NCBI GenBank assembly: GCA_013146195.2
Contig: CM028381.1
Span: 97,900,380-97,964,379, forward strand
DNA: 64,000 nt
Source of the DNA: Codonopsis lanceolata
Lineage: Eukaryota > Streptophyta > Magnoliopsida > Asterales > Campanulaceae
Reading direction: 5' to 3'
Positions 37,231 through 50,379 of the stretch are shown here, one piece after another (within the stretch, counting starts at the first letter, position 1; each line of letters starts with the position of its first letter). The notes beneath the pieces are model-generated. The model had not been told where the DNA came from. It was given only the letters and a program-made list of their open reading frames with translations, and searched no databases. A program made the translations under genes and the position numbers.

Positions 37231-37589
37231 CTTCGTTAGGGTTTTGGTTTTGAATCCGTCCCCTGCTTATGTTTCCCCTACTATTGGAATTTCCCTACGT
37301 TTGTATTTTTGCCATAGAGCTCTTTTTTCATTTTCTTTCTTTCGTTCAATTTTTTTTTAAAAATCTAATTATTATGGAATATATAACTAACATAACTTTG
37401 TTATAATTAGATCAAATATAATAAATATAATAATATCAAATGTGATGGATAGTGTTTAAATATTATTGAGATTGTATACATTGTTGAAATATTATGGAGA
37501 TTTTATATATAATTTTAATAAATATGAGACTTTTTACCTGGAATTGAGGGATTATATTTTAAAGATATTGAAGGAATATCGTGAAGTAA
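37231..37589 (-). promoter_or_regulatory. URP upstream region
   Basis: About 100 bases upstream of the URP start are GC- and pyrimidine-rich, as expected of a 5' leader, then the sequence becomes AT-rich up to the copia junction at 37590. The copia insertion thus sits only about 360 bases from the URP start codon, leaving a very short native promoter on this side. Confidence 0.5.
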
Positions 37590-37795
37590 TGTTATAAAGT
37601 AATCACAAAATATAACAAAGAGTGTATGAGAGAAAGAGAAAGAAAGAGTTTTATTCAGAGGATTCGTCTTGTACAATGAACAACAGGCTGCTTGGTATTT
37701 ATAACCGAGCAGCAACACACAAACAGAGAAAGAGTATACATTACAATTAATGTTCACCTACCTGCTTATAGGTAGGCCAGAAGACTTTCATAACA
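37590..37795 (-). repeat. 3' LTR of copia element 2
   Basis: Minus-strand TGTTATGAAAGTCTTCTGG to CTTTATAACA. It differs from the 5' LTR at about seven single bases and a GA-repeat length change. Confidence 0.93.
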
Positions 37796-38054
37796 CTCCC
37801 CCTTGAACATAGCATTGTAAGTTGGCTAAGTGTATCTCGTTAAAAACCTTTAAGTCAGAAAAACCCAGTAGGAAAAAAAATCGGATATAAGGAAAAACGT
37901 ACACAACTTAGGCCACCAATTGTGTGCATGGGCTAGCATGGGATGTCTCGTTCAAAAACCTTTTCATAGAAAACCCAGTGAAAAAAAATCATGATAAAGG
38001 GAAAAAGAGTACAGCCATATATGCTCCCCTTGAACCGACAAGGGTCAAGAGAAG

Positions 38055-41000
38055 TCACCTTTTTAAATCTCGTAGATTTCGCATCCCAATATTGTGAACA
38101 TGCTTTCTGAAGGTTGTAGTGTGGAGTGCCTTTGTAAATAAATCTGCAGCATTATCGCTTGATCGAACATATTGGATGCTGACCCCTTTCTTCTTTTCAA
38201 GTTCCTGGGTGTATAAAAAGAGCTTCGGGGGGATATGTTTGGACCTGTCACTTTTGATGTATCCCTCTTTACTTTGGGCGACACATGCGGCATTGTCTTC
38301 AAATAATACTGTCGGGTCTTTGTTGACAGGTAGTCCACTGGCATTTTGAATATGATGAGTCATAGATCGAAGCCATACACACTCTCGACTGGCTTCATGA
38401 AGTGCGATCATCTCAGCATGATTTGACGATGTAGCAACTAGCGTTTGCTTTTGAGAACGCCATGAAAATCACCACCCATCGTGAAGATCGTGAAGATATA
38501 GCCGCCGTGATCGGCTTTATGATGATCGAGACAAAACCAATCGGCAAAACCAATCAGTTCATCCCTAGATCCTTTGGGATAAAATAATCTCAAATCGATC
38601 GTCCCTTGAAAATAACGAAATATGTGCTTGATACCATTAATCCAGTGTCTCCGTGATGGAGATGAACTATATCTTGCCAATAGATTTGTAGCAAATGATA
38701 TATTAAGGTACAATAAGAGCTATAAGAGCACTTAAGTAGCACTTAAGTATGGTACTTCAGACCAAGTATTTCTTCATTATCTTCACAAGGACGAAATGGA
38801 TCTTTTTCAACATTCAGTGATCTATTAATCATGGGGTTAGTGAGAGGGTTTGCCTTATCCATACAAAAGCGCTTCAAAACCCTTTTTGTGTAATTTGATT
38901 GGTGTACAAATTTTCCACTATGAAAGTGTTCTATTTGTAAACCAAGACAATATTTGGTTTGCCCAAGATCTTTCATTTCAAATTTTCCCTTTAGGTAATC
39001 AAATGCTTCTTTGATTTCCTTGGGAGTTCCAATGATATTCAGATCATCTACATAGATAGCGATAATAGCAAATCCAACTGTCGTTTTCTTTATAAAGACA
39101 CACGGACATATTTGATTATTCACATATCCGTCTTTCAACAAATGCTCACTTAAGCAATTATACCACATGCGACCGGATTGCTTCAATCCATACAGTGATC
39201 GTTGTAGTTTAATTGCACATAATTCTTTGGGCTTTGAGCTCAGTGCTTCAGACACTTTAATTCAATCAGGAATTCTCATATAAATATCGGCATCTAATGA
39301 TCCGTATAAATAAGCCGTTACAACATCCATGAGATGCATATCTAGATTTTTCGAAATCGATAGGTTGATTAGATATCTGAACGTAATAGCATCCATTACA
39401 AGAGAATACTTTTCTTCATAATCAATCCCAGACCTTTGAGAAAAACCTTGTGCAACAAGGCGAGCCTTGTATCTCACAATCTCATTTTTCTCATTTTGCT
39501 TTCAAACAAAAATCCATCTGTATCCAATGGGTTTCACAGCTTCTGGTGTGAGGACGATAGATCCAAATACTTTTCGTTTATTCAACGAATTTAATTCGGC
39601 CTTCACGACATCTATCAATTTGATCTTGTCATGCCTTTTTTTACATTCAAATACATATTTTGGTTCGGGATCATCAGTCCCGTCATTAATTTATTGGGAT
39701 ACCGAATAAGAGAATATATCATCAATATTCTCCATTTCATCTCGGTTCCATATTTTTCCATTACACAAGTAATTAATGGAAATCTCATGGTTATCATTGC
39801 CTGCAGGGCTTACTAGATTTGCATGATCGTGTGTTTCTTCTGGAACAATTTCACGATCGTGTGTTTCTTCTGGAACACTTTCATGTGACGGGGGATTTTC
39901 AATCACTTTCTTTTTGCGAGGATTTTTATCCTTTGAACCAATGGGTCGTCCACGCTTCAGGTGTGTTTTAGATTCATTTGTCATTTTATCATTTGGCAGC
40001 CCTTTTGGTATTTCAATTCGGGCAGGAGCATTTATAGTAGCTACATGTGACTTTGTCACTCTCTTTGTATCTATAAATGCATCTGGCAACTGATTCGCTA
40101 CATTTTGTAAATGTATGATCTTTTGAACTTCCAGTTCACGTTGCTTTGTGGGAGGGTCAAGGTGCAATAACGATGATGTGCACCACTTGATCTCTCTTCC
40201 CACTTGTTTCCCCTCTTCACCTAAAGGTGGAAACTTGTCTTCATTAAAATGACAATCGGCAAAGCGTGTAAAAACGTAAAAACGCCACCCATTTTTGGTT
40301 CAAGATATTTTATTATAGAAGGGATTCATACCCAACATATACCCAACATATACTCAGGGTCCCATCTCCTTTGTGGTCCCATCTTTGTGCGTTGTGGTGG
40401 AGCAATTGGTACATTTACCGCACAACCAAAAACTCTTAGATGGGATAGATTCGGCTCTCGCCCGAATGCCAACTGTATTGGAGAGTATTTATGATATGCA
40501 CTTGGCCTAAGGCGAATCAATGGCCGCATGTAAACAAACATGACCCCATAGTAGGGAGCTTTGTTCTCATCATTAATGGTCATCAATAAGTTGAATACGT
40601 TTGATCAACGATTCACCAAACCATTTTGTGTATGAACATGGGCTCTTGGATGTCAACATCAACATCGCCCCTATTGCCATATAATAATCATTGAATGCTT
40701 GAGATGTAAATTCACCAGCATTATCAAGTCTAACTTTCTTGATCATATAATCTGGGAATTGTGCTCTTAGCTTGATTATTTATGCAAGGAATTTGGCAAA
40801 TGTCGTATTACGAGTTGATAATAGACAACGTGCGACCATTTGCTAGAAGCATCAATCAATACCATAAAGTATTGGAATGGTCCACTTAGTGGTTGGATAG
40901 GTCCACGTATATCACCCTGAATTCGTTCCAAAAACGATGGTGATTCATATCCAATTTTAGTTGGTGATGGTCTAATTATCAACTTTCCTTGAGAACAAGC

Positions 41001-41570
41001 CTCACAAAGGAGTTCATTAGATTGAAAAATCTTCTGGTTTTTCAATGGATGACCACTAGAATTCTCTATAATTCTACGCATCATTATTGATCCTGGATGC
41101 CCCAGTCGATCATGCCAAGCTTTAAATGTTTCAGTAAACTTCAGGTTTACTGTAGAATATGATTCAAATATTCTTATGATTGTACTATACAATCCAGATG
41201 ATAGAGATGACAATTTTTCCAATATACACTTGCTTCCAGAAGTGTTTGAGGAAATGCAAATATATTCATCATTCCCCTTATTCATAGTCTCAATATGATA
41301 TCCATTCAGACAAATGTCTTTGAAACTTAACAAGTTTCTTTGAGACTTAGGAGAGAACAATGCATTATTTATTATAAATTTCGTACCTCCAGGCATTAGG
41401 AAAATTGCCTTGCCAAATCTTTCAATTATTTTGGCATTACCAGATATAGTGTTGACATTAACATTGTCAAATTTGAGATAAGAAAAATATTTCTTATTTT
41501 TAAGTATGGTATGCGTAGTAGCGCTGTCTGCAAGACATAAATCTCCTCCTTGGATTTTGGATTCAGACAT
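38055..41570 (-). pseudogene. Copia element 2 pol
   Basis: Starting from the right: protease with DSATTHTIL (frame from 41570), HHCC pre-integrase domain WHDRLGHPGS...CEACSQGKL, integrase core (GDIRGPIQPLSGPF) to about 40776, a decayed integrase segment to 39691, and RT (39477-38743, with YVDDLNIIG at about 39070). RNase H occupies 38713-38055, ending RNLRDLKR. Frames break near 40776, 40600, 40320, 39690, 39260 and 38440. No AAGTT or LINE sequence is present, so the integrase here shows the uninterrupted state of the site that is split in element 1. Confidence 0.9.
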
Positions 41571-41580
41571 ATTTGTGATC

Positions 41581-41780
41581 TATTTCAATATGAGAGAAAG
41601 TAAAATAAGATGAATAAATATGATAACACGTTTAATGCAAAACGCATATATAAACTTTATTGTAAGCATGCTAGTATACATATGAAAAACAGATAATGTT
41701 CCTACATAACAACATGTTACTTTTTCCACAGCTTTTATCTTAAACTCGGACCATAGCTTCATTCCTATGTTCATTTATTG
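41581..41780 (-). other. Intron-like gag-protease spacer (copia 2)
   Basis: This is the same AT-rich spacer as in element 1, ending CTCATATTGAAATAG just before the protease frame. Both the pyrimidine tract and the AG are kept in the two copies. Confidence 0.4.
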
Positions 41781-41784
41781 TTCA

Positions 41785-43503
41785 TGACCAATATCATCAC
41801 TAATGGTATTGGTCATGTCGACGTTGGCCATATCACCGAAATCAAAATGAAGATCTTCAGGATCATTTTCAAGGAAATTTGTCTCTACATTCTTTCCTTT
41901 TTGTGATCTCTCATAAAGATCAACTAGATGTTTGGTCGTTCAGCATGTGCGTGCCCAGTGGCATGTCATGCCACACCTAAAATATGAACTTTCTTCATTG
42001 TTTGGACGCACATTTTGCCTACTCGAGGAGGTGTTTATATCATCATCTCTGTTCCACTTCAGGTGGTGAGAGGAATTTCCATTATACGGATGATGATGAT
42101 GGCGACGAAAGTTATTTCGTCCACGGCCTCTTCCTCGGCCTTGATTTCGACCACGACCCCGGCCTTGTCCACGATTTCCTTGGCCTCGACCACGACCGCG
42201 ACCACGACCACTACCACGCCCACGCTCTTGGCCTTCATCATACATAGTCCCATTCGCTTCAGGGAATGGGGCTGAACCAGTCGGTCGAGATTCATGATTT
42301 TTCATTAGAATCTCATTATTTTGTTCAGCTACAAGGAGGCAAGAGATCAATTCTGAGTACCTTTTAAAACTCTTTTCTCGATATTGCTGCTGCAGGAGCA
42401 TATTCGAGGCATGAAATGTGGAGAAAGTCTTCTCCAACATATCATATTCAGTGATGTTTTCCCCACATAATTTCAACTGTGAGGTTATTCTGTACATCAT
42501 TGAACTATATTCATTGATGGTTTTAAAATCTTGTAGGCGGATATGAATCCAATCATAGTGTGCTTTTGGGAGAATGACCGTTCTCAAATGGTCATATCAC
42601 TACAAAAAAAAGTAGTTTTAGGGACCCCTCTTTTTAGGTCGTATTTATATGGCGACCCTAATACATAGTTAATTAGGTCATCCAAGTTTAGGGTAACAAA
42701 TACTACTCATTTAGTATGGGCATTCAGCGTCCTAACAAAATTAGACGGTGAATTGGGAGGCTAAAAAAATTATGAAAATTTTGCCAAACCTCCCGTTCAC
42801 TCCCACTCTCCCTCTAATCCCCACTCCTAGTTTTCTAGGGATTTCTAGGGGAAATCCAATCCAGTGTATTAAGGGCTTTAGGGAAACGATTTCCCCTGAT
42901 CAAAGGAAGGTGACCGTTCAAAATAATAATCTGATTAAGGGGTTTAGGGAAACGATTGCCCCTGATCAGTTCTTTATCTTTCTCTTATTATAGCGATTTT
43001 TGTTTCACAATTTGTTTTTCAATTGTTCTCTTATCGTTCTCACTCTCTTTCTAGGTTTTTGTTTGATTCAAATTTTAGTTGGGTAAAAAAAAAGCGAGTT
43101 GGGCTTTAAGGAGCTCGACGCACGCACAAAAACAGGTAACTCTCTACTTGTGTTTAATCTATCCTATTATTGCCTAATAAATTGTTCGATTAGTAGTTAG
43201 TTTGAGGATACACTCAAATACTTACCTATGCTATTGGATTTTACCTCCAGAATAGACCATCTGAACTGAATACAAGTGAATACTTCGGTAATAAACTCAG
43301 CTATTAAAACTAACCTAGTGGTTTCTTTGCTAATTTAATTATATGATGATGAGGGCAAAAAGGAAGCCTTCTAAAAAAAGCTTGTTGATTATGGTTCGAC
43401 AAGCTAATTTAGCTTACTACTACAATTGTTTATAATTGCATCTGACTAATGTAGTTTATAAAACTCAGATTTTTACTGTAATGAACAGATACAGTTAGAG
43501 AGA

Positions 43504-43543
<40 letters not shown>

Positions 43544-46500
43544 GTGTTTCTCTACATCATTGATCGATCATACCATATCTGAATATGACAATTATTGTTT
43601 ATTTATCTATTTTTGTTCATGCCCTCCTTCAGAAAGAGGCTATCATTGGATTTTGAGCAGATATGAAGGATTGTACGTTACTAAATATATAATGCTTTGG
43701 CAGATTTTGAGCTCACTGGAAGCTCATATGAACATGGTTCTGCTATGGTTGCTTTACGGAGGGAAAGGAGGTTTCTCATTGCAATGCTCTCTTTGATCAA
43801 TTCCTTATATAACTAGCACACTTATGCTATTTACAAAAACAAAAATCACTTAACTATCTACATTTGTCTTTTTGATACATGTAATGATTATGGTGCAGGC
43901 AGATCTAACGGTTTCTCTAATGCTGTAGAGTCTTATATGTGTGTTCTTGCTATGCTCACGGGGCCGCTTTATCTAATTCTTAATATTGTGAATGAGAGGC
44001 TTGTACCAATAGCTTGTTGCTTTTCATGCATAATTATTTCTGTAATGGGTGTCCAAGAACTTTACCGAAGTAATTGGTTGCTAATATTGCGTCAAAATGT
44101 TCTGTTTTATACGCATCCAGAAATTGATGTATCTGAGTTTCCTTATGGGAGTAGATTCTTTCTACTCTTTGTTTCGCTCTTTAGTAATATCCAAATCATG
44201 ACCGGTAGATCCGGTCAATGGCTTGATTTCTAATTTTCACCGTCTTTGAACTTGTCTTTTCCTGCCACTGTTTACATGTTACAAATGTATAGGATTTTGA
44301 AAAACTATGTTTAAACAATTTCATTTGAAAACTATTTAGTTTGACATGAAAAATCTAATCAGGAAAGTAATTTAAGTAATTGCAATACTTGGAATTTCGT
44401 TGTTGAGCAATTTTTGTTAAATGATTAGTCTGCTATTTTTTGAAATTGGCATAATTATTGCATATTTATTCATCTCTCTAATTGAATTTGGGTTTAGATA
44501 AGGATTGATAGATAAAGATTGTTCCAATAGATTAATACGAGTTCATAAAACGGTTTGATCTGTTGAATGCACTGCGTTAATCATAGTTCTCTGTTTGTTT
44601 ATGGTCTTTTTTACTGACTTGCCATTTTGGAATCTAAGATTTTTGGTTTACAATGCTCTTGTCTACATGGCTACGTACGACTAATGCTCATGTTTCTTTT
44701 TAAAAAACACTTGTATCATTTAAAAACTTTTGTAATTATCTGAACTCTTGAAACAATGTGTAAAGTTTCTTTGGGAAAAACTTACAATTTCCGTCTCTAA
44801 CTTTGTTGAGAAATGGTCAAATGCATAATACTATTTAGAGTGTAATCTCTCGCATTCATGTAGTGTGGGCTAGCAATTAGGTGCCCTTAATTTGACAACT
44901 CTACAATAAATGTCACCTATATCAATTTCAGATTAGTTTAGTCTCTATACTTGAGTTGCATTATTTATTTATGTTTTATCCTTTTCAGAATCGGTTCAGT
45001 CTTATAGTTGCTTTCTCTCCAACGGGTTGGACATATGGTAAAGGAAAGAAGTCATGTCCAGGAAGGTGGCAGTAGGGTACTAATATATGGTAAGTCTGCA
45101 ACTGGTTTAGTCATGCTAAAAGGTGTTTTACATTATATCCATTTGAAGGGCCTTCAAGTATTAACCTTTTCTCATCATACCTTATTTCTTCATCTGATTC
45201 AGAATGAATTCATGTGTCCTAGAAATACAGTGCCTACTTCCCATTTGTGATGGCCATTTGGTTTGAAAAAGGCAGATGATTGAGAGAGAGAGAAGATATG
45301 ACCCTATAATCTAATTTGGTCTCCTTGTAATAACAATAGGGATAGAAGACATAAGTTACCCTATAATCTAATTTGATCTCCTTTTCTCATCATACCTTAT
45401 TTCTTCATCTTATAGTTATATTTTAGCGTTTTTGAACAAGAAATCAAGACTTGGGGAAAAAAGAAAAAAAAAGATATCAGGACTAAGGAAAAACCATGAT
45501 AAGGTCAAAGATAACTTCTTTTTTTTCTGAAACATATAGACTATAAAGCCATGTTAGTCTCATTAAGTGTAATAATACTTGCAGAAATCAGCTTGGAGAA
45601 TTAGTTATAGTTAGGATTTATAAGTAAAAGAGGACGATGTACAAAAGCATTAAAACAATGGTATCCAATACATTGATATAGTGCAGTACAACAATTTTAT
45701 GATTTATTTGGCATTAAATAAGCAAAGCCTAGCTTTTCAATTAGGAAACCGAATTATGGTGTCACCACCAAGAAATGGTATCCTCTTGTTTCCATGTTCA
45801 GTTCAGTGTAGTTTTTCATATAGTTGTGGGAAATTGGTATTGTTGTTGGCATTTTAGCTACTCATGTCTAGTTGGCTCATATTGAATGAACACAATTTGT
45901 TAGTTAAAGAATTATCTCACAATAAAATGTTTTTTATGTAAGAGTACTATGAAGTGAGTTTATACACTACGAAAGTGGAAACTTCGACTTTTGAATATTT
46001 TGTGTGCACAAAATGTTGTCTTCCTTACAGAATATTGCCAGTAGTGTTTAAAATGCAACATGATATGCTTGATTCAAATGGTATCCTCTTGTTTCCATGT
46101 TGGTATTGTTGGGAAATTGGGTATTGTTATTGGGAAATTGGTATTGCTGCAGTATTTGTCATCCCACTATGAGCAACACATTAAAGAACTCATATTGTGC
46201 ATTACGTAGCTTCCGGGCGTATAGGTGATCAATTTGTTTAACACTAGTACAAAGCATACAACTGATTGCAGAGCCGAAGACATTAAGATATGGTGAATGC
46301 AATCAACTCCATTATACTTGGCAGATATTTCACCAATCTCGTAACATAATATGCATGTTTGCCTTTCATTTTGCTAAGTGGGAAACACTAGACATTTATT
46401 ATCTGAGCTAGCATCAACAGAATCATCAAAGCAAACACAAGTGATTTCAATCAACACAAAACCCAACATTGACACATAAACAATCGAGGTATTGTTGGGC

Positions 46501-47688
46501 AATTCGTATTGCTATTGCTCGGAAAATTGCCCAAAACTTGATATTTGTACATGATAAATATATCATTTGAACTTGTCACACATTCAATTGGGATCACGAG
46601 TTAATTGTTACGATACCTATTTGATGTTTTGTATGTATATATAGTTATTTAATTTTTGGTTCTACATGCCCTTAAAAGAAGTTTTCTTATATTCACTTTG
46701 AAAATGAAAATTATGTGATTCAATTAATTGATTGTTTTATTTCATTTAATTGATTGTTTTCTTTCATTTATTTTTGCAGGTTGTTTTTGAGAATAGCGCT
46801 AGATGACGTTCAAAGCTTATTGTCAAAAGATCTCATCAAGCCTTTGCTTTTGTTTTTTTGATGTACTAGCTAGCTTGAAATTTAAACTTGAGACGATATT
46901 TTTATATTTAAAAAAGTTGTTTGTAGCTACATTGATTACATTGGTAAACAATAAAATTTAATTTGTTAATGTAATCTTTTCTATATTATTCATAATTTCT
47001 TCATACTAAATCATTTGTTTGTTATCAACTTTATGCACAATATTACCTGTCACTATTTTTTGTAATTTTTCACTAAAATTTTGGCGCCAAAACATTTAGG
47101 ACGCCAACAATCGGTTCGTTTTGTTTTCCCACCAAAATTTTAGAACCAAAAGTGTTGGCGCCAAAACATTTAGAACGGCAACAATCCGTCCTTTTTGTTT
47201 TCCCGCCAATTATTTAGAACGTTTTGAAACGTATTAGGGTCGGAAAAAATTTCGTCCTTAAAAACCTTTAGGGACAGCTCGTCGTGTCCCTAAAATATTT
47301 AGCACCCATATTATTTAATCCCCCATTTTGCCGTCCCTATAGCCGTCCTAAATACTATTAGGGACGGCAAATGGACTTTTAGGGACGACAAATGAGCGAC
47401 CCAAATACTCTCTTTTCTCGTAGTGTATCTTTCGTTCAAACTTTCCCAAAAGACGAGTGGATCATTAACCGTGAGGTACTCCATCTTTAGGTCTTCGTGG
47501 ACGTGGTGTCGTAGGAAAATCATGGCTTGAACCCGGTGTTGATTACTTATCCATTCACTATTACTTTGTTGGATAGTATTTTCGAGGCTTCAGGCGGCCA
47601 GGTGGGTTTCGGCATCTATTTTCCAAGACATATAGTTTTTCCCAGTTATGTCGAACCTTTCAAATTCAAGCTTAGCAATGTTTGCCAT
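41785..47688 (-). pseudogene. Copia element 2 gag, split by CACTA
   Basis: The gag start lies at 47688 (MANIAKLEFERFDITGKNYM); codon 33 is TGA, as in element 1. The frame runs to about 47426, is interrupted by the CACTA element, and continues from 42594 with the NYDWIHIRLQDF-type region, a long Gly/Arg-rich tract and a zinc knuckle (YFRCGMTCHWARTC, whose first Cys is Tyr). A stop follows the knuckle at about 41938. The frame across the CACTA site is otherwise continuous once the element and one TAT copy are set aside. Confidence 0.88.
42598..47425. mobile_element. CACTA (En/Spm-type) transposon, non-autonomous
   Basis: Termini are CACTACAAAAAAAAGTAG at the left and inverted CACTACGAGAAAAGAGAG at the right, flanked by a perfect 3-bp TAT duplication (42595-42597, 47426-47428). 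Subterminal regions repeat TAGGGACG/CGTCCCTA words in both orientations, as expected of transposase-binding repeats. Near 47083-47215 a roughly 60-bp unit starting TTGGCGCCAAAACATTTAG is duplicated. No TNPD-like transposase is seen. Spliced-looking patches at 43080-43140, 43690-43800 and 43900-44230 could be captured exons, but I recognise no protein; the 98-residue frame at 43937-44233 is unassigned. Confidence 0.92.
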
Positions 47689-48653
47689 TTTGTGAAGAAA
47701 AACTATAAAAATGAAACATATATATATTAATAAAATGATGACATAGAAATTTTATTCATACGATAATCAATCAGTACATGTTAAAATGTATGTTGAAAGC
47801 TATTGTAACTGCTAACAGGACATACATGATACAAATATAGATAATAAAAATCTCAAAATCGTTTTGAGGGAATTCAGCAACAAAAACCAATGCGGTGCAC
47901 GCAATAACAAGTATGATAATAATCATCAAGATTGGAGGGAACATTTTGTAGAAGATGATATGATATTGAGAGTTTGTAAGGAGATAGTAAAAATGTGAGT
48001 AATCTATTAAGATGTTGCGGTATATATGGAGAAAAAAAATGACAGTTTTTGACCGTTAACTAGCCGTTTATTACCGTTGGAGGAGATATATAAAAATCAG
48101 CAACTAGCCGTTTATAACCGTTATATAACTAGCCGTTATAGGATAGGGGTAAAAATATAAAAATTCTGATTTAATAGAATTGCATTTATATTATGAATAA
48201 ATATAAAACTTATTAGGAGCAATAAATAAAATAACTCCACATGAATATTTTTTCAGTCAACTTTATACAACTATTATATAGCATACATATATATTCACGC
48301 CACGCTACTCGGCAAGCCTTTCTGTGGGTGTTTGTAAGTCAGTAATAAATATATATGTATATAAAGTTAGTCATATATAGAATTGAAATATATGTATATA
48401 TATAAATATTCAGCTTATAGCTTGGGGTTATTTTCGCACAATCATCAACGAACATATATATTATGCGTTAAATAATAAATTATTATTTCGTCATCTCACC
48501 ATATATTATCGACAGTGGCTCAGCCAACCTTTTCTTAATAATGGTGATATACGATATATATTGAAATAAAATAGAGACATAAAATAAAGAATATATCGAT
48601 AGAAAATTTTACCGATTTGGATTGTTAATAGTAGAACAATCGTGCTGATAACG

Positions 48654-48865
48654 TGTTATAAAGTAACCACAAAATAGAACAAAGAGTGTATGAGAGAAAG
48701 AGAGAGAGAGAGATAGAGTTTTATTCAGAGGATTCGTCTTGTACAATGAACAACAGGCTGCTCGGTATTTATAACCGAGCAGCAGCACACAAACGGAGAA
48801 AGAGTATACATTACAATTAATGTTCACCTACCTGCCTATAGGTAGGCCAGAAGACTTTCATAACA
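48654..48865 (-). repeat. 5' LTR of copia element 2
   Basis: Minus-strand TGTTATGAAAGTCTTCTGG to CTTTATAACA, next to AGTAA. It includes GGTTATAAATACC, a plausible TATA region. Confidence 0.93.
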
Positions 48866-48870
48866 AGTAA

Positions 48871-49730
48871 TAATTTTTTACGTCCATAAAAAAAATACTC
48901 TTCGTCTAAAAATTATGATCTTGATTTACTTCTTTGTTCGACCCAAGAAATTACCTTGTTCGTAACTTTTCTTTTTTAGAATATCAGTCTTATCATGTTT
49001 TTACTTTTTTTTTCCTTAATTTATAAGACACAAGCAAATGACCTTTAAAGAAATCCACACATTATATCTAGATTAATAATCAAATCAATTATCTTTTCTT
49101 AATCCATATGCGGAATCAAACGTGGTACTCCTTTTGATTTCAAATAATTATCATTTTTTTGTTCGTTCCAAAATAGTAATTGTCCACTCTTAAAAATTTC
49201 ATTTTTAGAAAAACATTTTTACCAATTTATGATTACTTTTTCTACACATTTTAATTATGATCACATGGTCAATGGCATCAAACGAAACCACACATCATAC
49301 TAATATTTATAATATGATCAATTATTATTTTTAAACGATGAGCCAAATAAAAAAAATGATTATTTGAAATCGGATGAAATAATAATTTTGGGAGCCAAAA
49401 AGTATCTAAATAAGTCCATACTAATTTACTAGGCTTGGCATAAATAATAATTCGTAACTTTTTAGTATTACATGTACTATGCGCTATTTGTCGCAACAAA
49501 TGTTACTCCATTTGTTTTCAAATAATAATTCTCTTTGACATGACATATTATTTAAGAAAAAATAATTGACGGTACTATAAATAACGTGTGGTTAATGCCC
49601 TTAAACATATAACCATAATTAAAGCAGTAGAAAAAATAAGAACAAAGTAATAAAAATATTTTTTCCTAAAAATGAAAGTTTTAAAATATGTCAATTGTCG
49701 TGGAATGAATATAAAAAGAAATGAGGATAA
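48871..49730. other. AT-rich spacer with degenerate MITEs
   Basis: No gene. Several degraded Stowaway-like pieces can be made out: about 49130-49390 (GTACTCCTTTTGATTTCAAA... to ...ATTTGAAATCGGATGAAAT) and about 49505-49720 (CTCCATTTGTTTTCAAATAA...). Confidence 0.5.
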
Positions 49731-50379
49731 TCTATAATACAATACAGCTCATAATCGCATGCTCGTAATTGACTAAAGCTATTTAGGGACTGAGATTGAT
49801 TCCTTCACTGAGATCTCATGATCATTATCACTCCCCGAGTTCACATGTGTGAACGGTTGTTGAGCAACTACCCCCTCTCTCTCTCCAACTCCCCCCACTA
49901 TTAACGGTTGGTGGCCGCTAATCTTTCGTCCACCAAACTCACGTCCATTTTCTTTTCGATATTTTAATTAATTAATCAATTTTATGCAAAAAAAATCGTA
50001 AGTTTTGTAATTTGAAATATTTTTTTTTCTTTTTAACTGTTATCGTAATTAACATAATCAATTTATTTTTTGAAACTGAATCTCAATTTAATTTATGTCT
50101 AAGTTTTGAATATTTCTATTTTAATTTTTTCTTTTTTAATTGTTATCGTAATTAACTTAATCAATTTAATTTTTTTCGGCCCGCAATTTCGTATACAAAT
50201 AAATTTTAAAAAATTGAAAGTTTTGTAATTTGAAATATTTGTCTTTTTCTTTTTAACTATTATCATAATTAACTTAGACAAATTATAAGTAAGTATTAAT
50301 TCATCTCCATATTATTTGCTTAACTTATTGATAAATTCACAAACTGACATCGTGCCATCGGCACGGACAAGAGTACTAG
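49731..50379 (+). mobile_element. Probable small Helitron A
   Basis: The right end is convincing: a hairpin CGTGCCATCGGCACG (about 50351-50365) followed 11 bases later by CTAG at 50376-50379. The left end (A|TCTATAATAC at 49731) is only the best candidate. The body contains three diverged copies of a roughly 110-bp unit holding TTTTTAACTGTTATCGTAAT (about 50030, 50135 and 50260). No coding sequence. Confidence 0.5.

Larger units (their letters stand above)
37590..48865 (-). mobile_element. Ty1/copia retrotransposon, element 2, with CACTA insert
   Basis: LTRs are 48654-48865 (5') and 37590-37795 (3'), about 96% alike by eye. The 5-bp target duplication AGTAA is perfect (37585-37589 and 48866-48870). 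A primer-site region (CGTTATCAGCACG, from 48653 down) and a purine tract (AAGGGGGAG, 37805-37796) lie just inside the LTRs. Without the 4.8 kb CACTA and its TAT duplication the element is about 6.4 kb. Internal sequence is near-identical in kind to element 1, but LTRs differ apart from the ends. It separates URP from the pterin aldehyde reductase gene. Confidence 0.95.

Noticed and set aside
43937..44233. 98-residue hydrophobic frame in the CACTA element as a membrane protein gene
   Set aside because: No recognised family and no confirmed splice partners; kept only as a possible captured exon.
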